Shown here: in pieces, positions 14,500 through 21,583 of the stretch
Layout: each line of letters begins with the position of its first letter
Numbering within the stretch: the stretch's first letter is position 1
Assembly (NCBI GenBank): GCA_023431385.1
Contig: JAEYWA010000011.1
Location: forward strand, 1-21,583
Source: Bacillota bacterium
GTDB taxonomy: Bacteria > Bacillota > Clostridia > Acetivibrionales > DSM-1351
Length of the DNA stretch: 21,583 bases
Direction: 5' to 3'
Notes under the pieces: generated by a model
Told to the model about the DNA's origin: nothing
The model's input: only the letters and a program-made list of their open reading frames with translations
The model's database searches: none
Translations under genes and position numbers: made by a program

Positions 14500-15790
14500 C
14501 AGAATTTCCTTCCTGCCTGTATGATTCATTTACCATTTCATACACCTTTGTAATAGGAAGTCCTGTCTTTTTGGCAATGCTTTTACAGTCCTCATATTCC
14601 GGTGCAAATTTATGTATATCGCCAATTCTGGCGATTTTTACTCGTACATCTCCATACATCGTATTAACCTTGACCAACTCCCTGTTCATACAAAAGCGAG
14701 CTGATCTTGTCACCCTGATACCCAGTGTTGACGTCTCACTGAATATAACATCAGAAAACTTCTTTTCATCTTCACATTTAGCCAAAACGGTCAGCATTAC
14801 AGAAGGTCTGCTTTTTTTCATGTATATGGGAGTATAATATACATCCAGTGCGCCATGGTCAAAAAGCTTCTCCATGGTGTAGCCCAGTATTTCGGGCGAC
14901 ATATTGTCTATGTTTGTTTCAAGAATGGATACTTCATCGTTCGGAACAGACTCCTGCTCGTATAGAGTACCAACAACAGCTCTCAGAGCATTAAAATGGC
15001 CAGTATTCCTCTTTCCCATTCCGTATCCCGTCTTTTCAATTTCCATAGGCGGCATTTTTCCATAAGAGGAACAGGTCATTTTTAGTATACCTATTCCAGT
15101 AGGAGTAACAAGTTCAAAAGGAATATCCTCTGTAATCAGAGGAATTTTACTGTTGCATAGCATCTCTATAACCGCCGGTACCGGAACCGGTAAAAGTCCG
15201 TGAGCACATTTTACAAAGCCTTTGCCCTCATGCAGTTCTGAGGCATATATTCTCTCAACACCAAGCATATCAATACAGATGCATACACCTATAATATCTA
15301 CAATAGAATCAATAGCTCCAACCTCATGAAAATGCACCTCGTTTATGTCCTTCCCATGAACCTTGGCCTCAGCACGAGCTATTTCCCTGAATATTTTTAT
15401 ACTCATGGCTTTAACACCCGGCTTCAATCCACTATTATTAATAATATTTTCTATGTCTGAAAGATTCCTTTCAACATGTGAATGACAGTGGTTATGGGGA
15501 TGGTGATGGTTATCGTGTTCATGGCTATGGTGATGGTCATGATTATCGAGTTCACGGCTATGGTGATGGTCATGATTATGATTATGATCCTCATCATGGA
15601 GAATTACATTAACATCAGTACCAGTAATTCCGTTTTTAACCACCTTTTTTATCTCAATAGAATAACCGTCAACTTTCAGCTTGTCCAGCTCCTGCAGAAA
15701 CGCTTTGCAATCCAAACCCAGATCCAGAAGTGCTCCCAGGGTCATGTCTCCGCTTATTCCAGAAAAGCAGTCAAAATATAAAACTCGCAT
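14486..15790 (-). CDS. larC: LarC, nickel-pincer cofactor biosynthesis protein (nickel insertase), unsplit
   Basis: A 434-residue full-length LarC. The family enzyme inserts nickel into pyridinium-3,5-bisthiocarboxylic acid mononucleotide in a CTP-dependent reaction, giving the NPN cofactor of lactate racemase and related enzymes. Landmarks: MRVLYFDCFSGISGDM at the start, VHFHEVGAIDSIVDIIG, HGLLPVPVPAV, ELVTPTG and, in the C-terminal part, ETNIDNMSPEILG and KKSRPSVMLTVLA. Between residues 65 and 105 is a histidine-rich stretch with 20 His in 41 residues, a plausible nickel store. In Lactobacillus plantarum this protein is made through a frameshift between larC1 and larC2; here it is one frame. 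The start has CGGAGG upstream. It follows larB by 121 bases and overlaps the radical SAM gene. Confidence 0.94.
   Translation of the reverse strand: MRVLYFDCFSGISGDMTLGALLDLGLDCKAFLQELDKLKVDGYSIEIKKVVKNGITGTDVNVILHDEDHNHNHDHHHSRELDNHDHHHSHEHDNHHHPHNHCHSHVERNLSDIENIINNSGLKPGVKAMSIKIFREIARAEAKVHGKDINEVHFHEVGAIDSIVDIIGVCICIDMLGVERIYASELHEGKGFVKCAHGLLPVPVPAVIEMLCNSKIPLITEDIPFELVTPTGIGILKMTCSSYGKMPPMEIEKTGYGMGKRNTGHFNALRAVVGTLYEQESVPNDEVSILETNIDNMSPEILGYTMEKLFDHGALDVYYTPIYMKKSRPSVMLTVLAKCEDEKKFSDVIFSETSTLGIRVTRSARFCMNRELVKVNTMYGDVRVKIARIGDIHKFAPEYEDCKSIAKKTGLPITKVYEMVNESYRQEGNSVAVQ
15517..15582 (-). repeat. 33-bp tandem duplication in the histidine-rich part of larC
   Basis: Two adjacent 33-bp units (15517-15549 and 15550-15582) are near-identical except for one base near the start and the last few bases. 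They encode the 11-residue repeat seen as LDNHDHHHS. Being in frame, the duplication simply adds histidines and suggests that copy number varies between strains. Confidence 0.8.
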
Positions 15791-15911
15791 TCAGATCCTC
15801 CGTAATTAGTCACTAAAAACTACATATTTTTAGGATTTCAATATTTACTTATGTTATACCCCAAAATCACTCATATAAACGTAAATACAGAAAGTCCCGC
15901 TCCCCTAAGAC

Positions 15912-16661
15912 TTATTTTAACTTATTAATATTGCTTGCCAGATATCCTGCACCAAAACCATTGTCTATATTGACAACGCCGATCCCGCTTGCACAGCTGT
16001 TAAGCATGGTAAGCAGAGCTGCTAGTCCTCCGAAATTGGCACCATAGCCCACACTTGTAGGAACAGCTATCACAGGTTTATCCACAAGACCTCCAACAAC
16101 ACTGGCTAAAGCACCCTCCATACCCGCAACAACAATTACTACATTTGCCTGAGATATGGATTCCATTTTTGATAACAGTCTATGAATACCTGCAACCCCA
16201 ACATCGTAAATTCTATTAACCCTGTTCCCCAGAACTTCTGCAGTAATTGCAGCTTCTTCGGCCACCGGTATATCGGAAGTACCGGCAGTGATAACAGCTA
16301 TCTGTTTTTCTGTTACAATTATTTCTTTTCTCTTGACAACAATTATCCTGGCGGCCTCATGGAACTCCGCATCGGGAATAACTTCAAGTACCTCAGCAAA
16401 GTCCTCTTTTGAAGCCCTTGTTGCCAGGATATTATTATTCTTTTCCATCAATCTTTTTATTATTTCAACTATTTGCCTGCTGGTCTTTCCTTCACAGTAG
16501 ACAACTTCAGGATAGCCTACTCTAATACTTCTATGGTGATCTATCTTTGCAAAACCAAGATCTTCATATGGCAATGCTTTAATTTCTTTAAAAGCATGGT
16601 CAATCTCAACTGTACCATTTTTAACGCCCTCAAGCAAAGCCTTTAACTCGTTAGAATTCAT
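15912..16661 (-). CDS. larB: LarB, nickel-pincer cofactor biosynthesis carboxylase
   Basis: A 249-residue protein, normal LarB length. The first 120 residues are the LarB-specific part (GFAKIDHHRSIRVGYPEVVYCEGK). The C-terminal half is an AIR-carboxylase/PurE-like fold with VITAGTSDIPVAEEA, VVAGMEGALASVVGGL, VIAVPTSVGYGANFGG and NIDNGFGAGY. LarB carboxylates the pyridinium ring of nicotinic acid adenine dinucleotide and releases AMP, making the first NPN intermediate. LarE (sulphur transfer) and LarC (nickel) act next; larC is the following gene but larE is not in the window. An AGAAGGG site precedes the ATG. It lies 50 bases after prfB with no terminator seen, so it is probably on the prfB transcript. 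Confidence 0.95.
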   Translation of the reverse strand: MNSNELKALLEGVKNGTVEIDHAFKEIKALPYEDLGFAKIDHHRSIRVGYPEVVYCEGKTSRQIVEIIKRLMEKNNNILATRASKEDFAEVLEVIPDAEFHEAARIIVVKRKEIIVTEKQIAVITAGTSDIPVAEEAAITAEVLGNRVNRIYDVGVAGIHRLLSKMESISQANVVIVVAGMEGALASVVGGLVDKPVIAVPTSVGYGANFGGLAALLTMLNSCASGIGVVNIDNGFGAGYLASNINKLK

Positions 16662-16711
16662 GCCAACCCTTCTTTCATTAGATCAGTCAATTCAAGCTGC
16701 CTTTATTGATG

Positions 16712-17834
16712 TTATTTACCGGTTGTTCCCTCAGTCTTTTCCATTGATAGAAACGCATTAATAAAACCATCCAGATTACCGTCCATTACTGAATTAACAT
16801 TACCCTCTTCAAAATTTGTGCGGTGATCCTTTACAAGAGTATACGGACAGAAAACATAGGAGCGAATCTGGCTTCCCCAGGCTATATCCATCTGGACACC
16901 CTTAAGGTCTTCTATTCTTTCTTTCTGTTCACGTTCCTTTAATTCAAACAGCTTGGCTTTGAGCATTTTCATTGCAGTATCCTTATTCTGAAACTGTGAA
17001 CGTTCAGTCTGACAAGCCACAACCACACCTGTAGGTATATGTGTTATTCTTATTGCGGAATCGGTTTTATTTATATGCTGTCCCCCTGCTCCGGACGCTC
17101 TGTAGGTATCGATTCTCAAATCATCTGGATTGATGTTGATTTCAATGGTTTCATCAAGCTCGGGCATTACATCCAGAGAAGCAAAGGAGGTATGCCGTCT
17201 TCCTGACGAATCAAAGGGAGAAATTCTGACCAGACGGTGTACACCCTTTTCTGATTTCAGATAACCATATGCATTTTCCCCGATTACATTGAAGGTTACA
17301 CTCTTTATCCCGGCCTCATCACCGTCGAGTAAATCCAATATCTTAACCTCATAGCCCTTTGCCTCTCCCCATCTGGTAAACATGCGCAGAAGCATTTCAA
17401 CCCAATCCTGAGCCTCTGTTCCGCCCGCTCCTGCATGAAGAGTAAGAATGGCATTATTTTTGTCGTAGGGACCGGTTAGAAGAGTTTCCAACCTAAGTGC
17501 CTCAAGGTTTTTGTTCAGCTTTTCCAAACCCTCGCCTATTTCAGGTATGACAGATTCATCCTGCTCCTCCAGGCCAAGCTCCGCAAGAGTTGTAATATCC
17601 TCCCACAAAGAAGTCAAACTGGTAAACCTCTCTATTTTTGATTTCAGATTTTTTGTTCGTTGAAGAATCTTTTGAGAATTCTCCATATCATTCCAGAATT
17701 CAGGTTCTGAAGCCTTATGCTCTAGCTCCATAATCTCATCGCTTAGCCTTGCGATGTCAAAGTGAAGCCCTCATTTCCTCTAAATTGCTTTTCAAGCCTT
17801 GAAGTTCAAGCTTGTATTGTTCCAACTCCAGCAT
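16712..17834 (-). CDS. prfB: Peptide chain release factor 2, with programmed +1 frameshift
   Basis: Release factor 2, which ends translation at UGA and UAA. It is encoded in two frames. The zero frame starts at ATG 17834 (GAGAGGG upstream) and runs 25 codons (MLELEQYKLELQ...) to an in-frame TGA at 17759-17757. The main frame continues from GAC at 17758 (DIARLSDEI...) to 16712, giving 373 residues in all. The protein shows the class II stop-recognition tripeptide SPF (about 205-207, in VRISPFDSSGRRHTSF) and the catalytic GGQ (about 250-252, in RASGAGGQHINKTDS). The first usable ATG of the main frame alone (17731) would miss the N-terminal coiled coil. Promoter seen upstream; larB and larC follow. 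Confidence 0.96.
17756..17771 (-). promoter_or_regulatory. Programmed +1 frameshift site of prfB
   Basis: Reading the reverse strand: AGGG (17771-17768), a short spacer, then CTTTGAC (17762-17756). Slow decoding of the TGA by RF2 allows the CTT peptidyl-tRNA to slip to TTT and resume at GAC. The heptamer is the conserved autoregulatory site of bacterial prfB. The upstream Shine-Dalgarno-like AGGG is shorter and slightly further away than the E. coli one. Confidence 0.93.
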
Positions 17835-17906
17835 TTAATCATCCCTCTCATAATTAATTTCGTAACATTAGTTAATTAATTCAGACTATCTTCTTTTATA
17901 TTTCTT

Positions 17907-17935
17907 ATTATAACCAACTACTAGACTTTTGCCAA
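17907..17935 (-). promoter_or_regulatory. Candidate prfB (prfB-larB-larC-radical SAM) promoter
   Basis: On the reverse strand TTGGCA (17935-17930) and a perfect TATAAT (17912-17907) are 17 bp apart. The -35 overlaps the last codons of the HAD phosphatase gene. The predicted start is near 17900, about 65 bases before the prfB ATG. Confidence 0.65.
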
Positions 17936-18748
17936 AATAAACTTTTCAATGGCCTGAGCAACGCCATCAGCATCATTGGACGCCGTTATGCAATTTGCAG
18001 CAGCTTTGGCTATGGCTTCGCCATTCTCCATTGCAATACTCAGTCCTGCGTATTGGAACATGGAAATATCATTTTCATTATCACCTATAGCAATCATCTG
18101 ACTGGCAGGAATTCCGTAAATATCTGTCAGTCTGGCTAAAGCAGCCCCCTTACTGACACCTTTGCGCATAACCTCGAAATTATCAAAGTTTGAGCTCATG
18201 ACATCAACCTCCTGGAGCTGCTCCATATCATTTCTGACTCGTTTCAGCAATTCGGCGTCATCAGTGACTATAACAAATTTTAATACCTTACCTGGAATGC
18301 TCTTCAGTTTTTCTTCCATGCTTTTTACTACTTCAATGTCGACACGGTCTTCGGGTGGCAGCAATTTATTCCTTTCGAAGTACTTCTCTGAAGTAAAGCC
18401 CAGCCTCTCAGTCAACATTGTGTCGCCCGCATACACGTGGTAATATACCCCATGCTTTTGACAAATGCTGTTTATCCTTAAGCAAATCTCATTATCCATA
18501 TATACTGAATAAATTATTCCTCCTGCATGGCTTTCTGTAATTATGGCGCCATTACAGGCTATTAACGGGTCGTTGGAATCAATTTCCTTTGCGTACAGCC
18601 TTGCACCTGTAAATACTCTGCCTGAGCAGATCACCACCCTTACGCCCGTTTCCATGGCTCTTTTAAGGGTTTGCTTGTTCCTATCAGATATCTCTTTATT
18701 CATATTCAGCAGTGTTCCGTCTAAATCTATAGCTACTAATTTGTACAT
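17921..18748 (-). CDS. Cof-type HAD-family phosphatase
   Basis: A 275-residue HAD hydrolase of the Cof/YidA (IIB) subfamily. Motif I is DLDGTLL (D8 nucleophile, D10), motif II the VVICSGR segment, and motif IV GDNENDISMFQYAG near the C-terminus. The inserted cap domain lies between. Members dephosphorylate sugar phosphates, flavin precursors or pyridoxal phosphate with broad specificity, so the substrate is not assignable. The start ATG has GGAGGA 12 bases upstream. It begins 30 bases after the class I aminotransferase and is probably the last gene of the T-box-controlled unit. The prfB promoter overlaps its 3' end. Confidence 0.9.
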   Translation of the reverse strand: MYKLVAIDLDGTLLNMNKEISDRNKQTLKRAMETGVRVVICSGRVFTGARLYAKEIDSNDPLIACNGAIITESHAGGIIYSVYMDNEICLRINSICQKHGVYYHVYAGDTMLTERLGFTSEKYFERNKLLPPEDRVDIEVVKSMEEKLKSIPGKVLKFVIVTDDAELLKRVRNDMEQLQEVDVMSSNFDNFEVMRKGVSKGAALARLTDIYGIPASQMIAIGDNENDISMFQYAGLSIAMENGEAIAKAAANCITASNDADGVAQAIEKFILAKV

Positions 18749-18778
18749 ATATTAATAATTCCTCCAACTGCTTTTGGG

Positions 18779-19948
18779 TTATTTTTTCAGACTGTCAGTA
18801 AATACCTTTATCCTGCTCATTGCTTCAACTATATTTTCCATAGACGATGCATAGCAAGCGCGGACATAGCCTTCTCCGCACTCTCCGAAAGCTGTACCGG
18901 GCACCACCAGTACCTTGTGCTCCATCAGAAGTCTTTCGCAAAATTCATCGGAGCTGAGCCCTGAACTTTTTATGTTTGGAAACACATAGAACGCACCTTT
19001 GGGCTCAAAGCTGGAATATCCGGACTTTTTGAAGCCATCCAGCATCACTCTTCGACGTCTGTTGTATTCTTTTGACATCATTAATACATCCTCTTCGCTG
19101 TTCTGCAGGGCTTCAATGGCTGCATCCTGAGCTGTTGTTGGAGCACACATAATACTATACTGATGAATTTTCTTCATTTCATTTATCAAATCCTTGTGAC
19201 CGCAGGCATAGCCTAACCGCCAGCCCGTCATGGCAAAGGATTTTGAAAACCCGTTTATTACCACAGTTTGCTCCTTGACCTCAGGAAAACTTGCAATTGA
19301 TGTATGTTTACCCTCATAAGTAAGTTCACAATAAATTTCATCGGATAATATCACAATATCTCGATCCTTAAGTACTTTAACCAGCTCATATAAATCCTCT
19401 TTTGTCATTATTGCCCCTGTAGGATTGTTTGGAAATGGTATTATTACTACCTTGGTTTTATCAGTTAAAGCATTCTCCAATTCCTCAGCTGTCAATTTAA
19501 AGTCATTTTCCTGTTTCAGAGGTATGGATACAGCGGTCGCACCTGTGAATCCCGTACAGCCCTTATATGCAACAAAACTGGGTTCAGGTATGATAACTTC
19601 ATCCCCAGGTCCCACAAGAGCTCTCAGTGCAGCATCTATTCCTTCGCTCCCTCCTACGGTAACCAGTATTTCATTTACCGGATCATACTCCAGCGAGAAC
19701 TTTCGGTAGAGGTATCTGGCAATTTCCTCTCTGAGTTCTATAAAGCCGGCATTTGATGAATACTGCGTATGCCCGTTCTCAAGTGAATAAATTCCTGCCT
19801 CCCTGATATTCCAGGGAGTTATAAAGTCAGGTTCACCTACTCCCAGTGAAATTACATCCTTCATTTCATTAATAAGATCAAAATATTTTCTTATTCCCGA
19901 TGGCGGAACCCTCTTTATCCTGTCTAAAATCATATCCTTCATTATCAT
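18779..19948 (-). CDS. Pyridoxal-phosphate aminotransferase, class I (PatA/AspC-like)
   Basis: A 389-residue fold-type I aminotransferase. Key elements: SLGVGEPDF near the start, PNNPTG (N175, substrate/cofactor contact), SDEIY (D203, pyridine nitrogen) and the PLP lysine K236 in GFSKSFAMTGWRLGY. An Arg in the C-terminal YVRACYASS is the likely carboxylate binder. It belongs with the I-gamma group that includes B. subtilis PatA and archaeal aspartate/aromatic enzymes. It is not of the MalY/PatB cystathionine lyase type judged by its N-terminus. The ATG overlaps the Lrp stop by four bases (ATGA), so the two are translationally coupled. The T-box upstream ties expression to a tRNA charging state. 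The amino donor is not certain. Confidence 0.9.
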   Translation of the reverse strand: MIMKDMILDRIKRVPPSGIRKYFDLINEMKDVISLGVGEPDFITPWNIREAGIYSLENGHTQYSSNAGFIELREEIARYLYRKFSLEYDPVNEILVTVGGSEGIDAALRALVGPGDEVIIPEPSFVAYKGCTGFTGATAVSIPLKQENDFKLTAEELENALTDKTKVVIIPFPNNPTGAIMTKEDLYELVKVLKDRDIVILSDEIYCELTYEGKHTSIASFPEVKEQTVVINGFSKSFAMTGWRLGYACGHKDLINEMKKIHQYSIMCAPTTAQDAAIEALQNSEEDVLMMSKEYNRRRRVMLDGFKKSGYSSFEPKGAFYVFPNIKSSGLSSDEFCERLLMEHKVLVVPGTAFGECGEGYVRACYASSMENIVEAMSRIKVFTDSLKK

Positions 19949-20424
19949 ATGAATATCGGCTCCCTTCTATCGTTGGGCTTTTCTTCAAATATTGTCCCCT
20001 TGTCCTTGTACTTCTTTAGTACAAAGTGAGTTGCACAGCTCAGTACCGATTCAAGAGGAGCGAGCTTTTCAGAAACAAACAATGCAACCTCCTTCATAGT
20101 CTTTCCTTCAATAATTACAGTTAGGTCAAAGCCTCCGGACATCAGATAGCAGGCATTTACTTCAGGATATCTGTAAATCCTGTCGGCAATCTTGTCAAAT
20201 CCAAGACCTCTCTGAGGTGTTACCTTTACTTCGATTAGGGCTGTAACCTTTTCTCTTTGAGTTTTATCCCAATTAATTAAAGTACTGTATCCTACAATTA
20301 CATTTTCTGATTCGTATTTTTTTATTGCCTCGGTTACTTCCTCGGTAGTTTTACCCAACATAACCGCTATGTCCGCGGCACTCACCCTACTGTTTTTCTC
20401 CAATATTTCCAAAATCTCTTCCAT
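19945..20424 (-). CDS. Lrp/AsnC family transcriptional regulator
   Basis: A feast/famine regulator. The N-terminal helix-turn-helix is visible as MEEILEILEKNSRVSAADIAVMLGKTTEEVTEAIKKYE, followed by the RAM/AsnC ligand-binding domain (TALIEVKVTPQ...GFDKIADRIYRYPEVNACYLMSGGFDLTVIIEG). The frame is open further up to a GTG at 20463, but AAGGAG nine bases before the ATG at 20424 decides for a 159-residue product, the usual family size. It is coupled to the downstream aminotransferase, which it may control in response to an amino acid. The T-box lies about 115 bases upstream. Confidence 0.9.
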   Translation of the reverse strand: MEEILEILEKNSRVSAADIAVMLGKTTEEVTEAIKKYESENVIVGYSTLINWDKTQREKVTALIEVKVTPQRGLGFDKIADRIYRYPEVNACYLMSGGFDLTVIIEGKTMKEVALFVSEKLAPLESVLSCATHFVLKKYKDKGTIFEEKPNDRREPIFI

Positions 20425-20520
20425 TTCAAATCTCTCCTTTTCAATTAATTTTGGTTTATCCACTTAATAAATACCAAATGATCAGTATTCATGTTTTGAC
20501 AACAATAGGGTGGTAATGCT

Positions 20521-20544
20521 TTTTATTGTCCGGGGACAATAAAA
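20521..20544. repeat. Perfect palindromic hairpin just after the T-box terminator
   Basis: TTTTATTGTCC (20521-20531) and GGACAATAAAA (20534-20544) are exact reverse complements around GG. It follows the T-box terminator directly and lies about 100 bases before the Lrp start. It may be an operator for the Lrp protein, an extra RNA hairpin or a processing site. No T-run follows on the transcribed strand, so it is not a good terminator alone. Confidence 0.6.
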
Positions 20545-20579
20545 AAACCCAAGTCCTCTGAAAATAGGGACGAAGGTTT
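20541..20579 (-). terminator. T-box leader terminator
   Basis: On the reverse strand AAACC...GTCC (20579-20568) pairs with GGAC...GGGTTT (20556-20545) with two internal mismatches, then a run of seven T (20547-20541). It is mutually exclusive with the antiterminator that uses the T-box sequence just upstream. Confidence 0.8.
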
Positions 20580-20884
20580 CCGCGGTACCACCCTTATTAA
20601 TGTGCTGTAAACAACAACATTCACTCGATAAATGCGACATTAGACAATATAAAACCCATAGGTTTTATGGAATTCCAAATGCTTACATTTTCCGCCTGTA
20701 ACGTGGCGTGACGTCTTTCTCTACTCATCAAGGACTTTATTAAAAGCTATCCCCTTTTAACTTTCGAAAAAACTACTCCCGGGCTGCATTCAATATTAAT
20801 CAATATCGGACTTCCACCAACAGCTGACTGCTTACCGACTCTCTGTAACTGATTCAATATTTACTCTTCCCATTCACAGCATTT
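20541..20884 (-). promoter_or_regulatory. T-box riboswitch (tRNA-sensing leader), specifier probably UGC for cysteine
   Basis: Reverse-strand leader. The T-box AGGGTGGTACCGCGG (20594-20580) is a full match to the consensus and is followed by the terminator. Stem I is visible: AGTA (20865-20862) opens the specifier loop. The next helix pairs AATATT-G-AATCA (20861-20850) with TGATT-AATATT (20802-20792). The 3' side then reads GAA TGC A, which puts the specifier TGC at 20788-20786 (GAA-NNN-A is the usual context). GGG at 20871-20869 can pair with CCC at 20783-20781 to close the loop. Uncharged tRNA-Cys would therefore switch on the Lrp-aminotransferase-HAD genes. The T-box class is secure; the specifier assignment is by eye and somewhat less certain. 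Confidence 0.92.
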
Positions 20885-20948
20885 TTATTATTAACTTACA
20901 ATATATTATATGCACCAACTATAAAAATTTTATGTAATTATTAAAAAT

Positions 20949-20977
20949 ATTATAATTTAATTTACAAGCTAATTCAA
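20949..20977 (-). promoter_or_regulatory. Candidate promoter of the T-box operon
   Basis: On the reverse strand TTGAAT (20977-20972) and a perfect TATAAT (20954-20949) are 17 bp apart. The start would be near 20942, about 60 bases before stem I of the T-box. A second TATAAT lies about 30 bases further downstream but lacks a well-spaced -35. Confidence 0.6.
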
Positions 20978-21054
20978 GTTAAATATAAGCTTGATATTAA
21001 CCTCCATTGAGCCGACATAACGGCCACAAATTGTAATGAAAATATATCCTTTAG

Positions 21055-21486
21055 CTATTCCTTGATAATACCGGACAATTCGCCCTCATACTTTTTAAGC
21101 TTGCCAACCACTTCAACCTTTAATACCTTTAGCTCTTCCTTAATGTCCACCAGCTTTTCCTTTTCTTCTTCCACCTGTTTTTCTAGGTTTTTCTTTTCAT
21201 TTATAGCCTTCTGCTTTGCGTCATTGATAATATTTTCAGCTTTCTCCTGTGCAGTAATAAGAGCGTTTGCAATTTTCTCCCTATCTTCCTTTATCTGCTC
21301 AAGACTGATATTAATCTCGTCATACCTGCTTTTAATATCACGGTACTGAGCCTTGATATCGGCTATTTCTTTTTCTTTCGCTTTTATTTTTTCTTCATAT
21401 TCTCTATTTAATTTTTCAAGATAATCATTGACATGTTGTTTCTTAAAACCAAACAAAGCTGTAGAAAATAATTTTTCCCCTGCCAT
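21055..21486 (-). CDS. DivIVA-like coiled-coil protein
   Basis: A short 143-residue protein. The N-terminus FSTALFGFKKQHVNDYLEKLN resembles the DivIVA/GpsB lipid-binding motif (typically F..RGY...EVD.FL) in a diverged form. From about residue 25 to 135 it is almost continuous coiled coil rich in E, K and I (KEKEIADIKAQ, AQEKAENIINDAKQKA, KKNLEKQVEEEKEK). DivIVA proteins gather at curved membrane and recruit division, cell-wall or chromosome-anchoring factors. This one is smaller than classical DivIVA and its partner is unknown. The ATG has AGGAGGG six bases upstream and a good promoter further up. No clear terminator was seen between its stop and the T-box promoter. Confidence 0.78.
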   Translation of the reverse strand: MAGEKLFSTALFGFKKQHVNDYLEKLNREYEEKIKAKEKEIADIKAQYRDIKSRYDEINISLEQIKEDREKIANALITAQEKAENIINDAKQKAINEKKNLEKQVEEEKEKLVDIKEELKVLKVEVVGKLKKYEGELSGIIKE

Positions 21487-21541
21487 AGCGTGCCCTCCTG
21501 AAAAACATTAGGAATCAATGGATCAATTGCTAATATCTCTC

Positions 21542-21570
21542 ATTATAACAAATGAATCTCTTTAGGGCAA
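21542..21570 (-). promoter_or_regulatory. Candidate promoter of the DivIVA-like gene
   Basis: On the reverse strand TTGCCC (21570-21565) and a perfect TATAAT (21547-21542) are 17 bp apart, with a start near 21535, about 50 bases before the ATG. Confidence 0.65.
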
Positions 21571-21583
21571 GCTTATGCAAAAT

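Noticed and set aside
15482..15781. Met/Val-rich plus-strand frame opposite larC
   Set aside because: It is the antisense reading of the histidine codons of the repeat; no start signal.
20501..20520. AGGGTGGTA on the plus strand as a second, oppositely oriented T-box
   Set aside because: The CCGCGG part, terminator and stem I are missing on that strand; it is better viewed as a complement of the real T-box.

Overview
The window looks like chromosome from a low-GC Clostridia bacterium, possibly Ruminiclostridium/Hungateiclostridiaceae-like. Supporting signs are the AT-rich intergenic DNA, strong GGAGG-type ribosome binding sites, frequent TTG/GTG starts, a YesMN/LplB sugar-uptake locus, a T-box leader, and PadR-DUF1700-DUF4097, larBC and DivIVA genes. 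The genus is an inference. No tRNA, rRNA, CRISPR array, transposase or phage gene was recognised.

Region 1 (1-3819): the 5' end of an LplB/YtcP-type sugar ABC permease (minus strand) diverges from a YesN/YesM two-component pair. Three copies of GGTTTACA sit at the two divergent promoters and are candidate YesN sites. Region 2 (3836-7168, minus): PadR regulator, DUF1700 membrane protein and DUF4097 protein, translationally coupled behind a good promoter with inverted repeats, followed by an MFS exporter. Region 3 (7331-9167, minus): guaA with promoter and a strong terminator. A GC-rich 126-bp segment bounded by 14-bp direct repeats lies between its stop codon and that terminator.

Region 4 (9432-13435, plus): a compact operon of a transglutaminase-like/class III aminotransferase fusion, an ArgJ-like acetyltransferase and a GNAT acetyltransferase whose frame is broken at an A8 tract. 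It has no argB, argC or argF partner here. It is the best candidate in the window for an undescribed pathway. The fusion also carries a repeat-bearing insert of about 70 residues inside its transglutaminase fold.

Region 5 (13552-17935, minus): prfB with its classical +1 frameshift site, larB and unsplit larC (nickel-pincer cofactor synthesis) and a YhcC/TIGR01212-type radical SAM protein, probably one transcript from a promoter overlapping the end of the HAD gene. larE and larA are absent. Region 6 (17921-20977, minus): a T-box riboswitch whose specifier reads as UGC (Cys) precedes an Lrp/AsnC regulator, a class I aminotransferase and a Cof-type HAD phosphatase. Region 7 (21055-21570, minus): a DivIVA-like coiled-coil protein with its own promoter.
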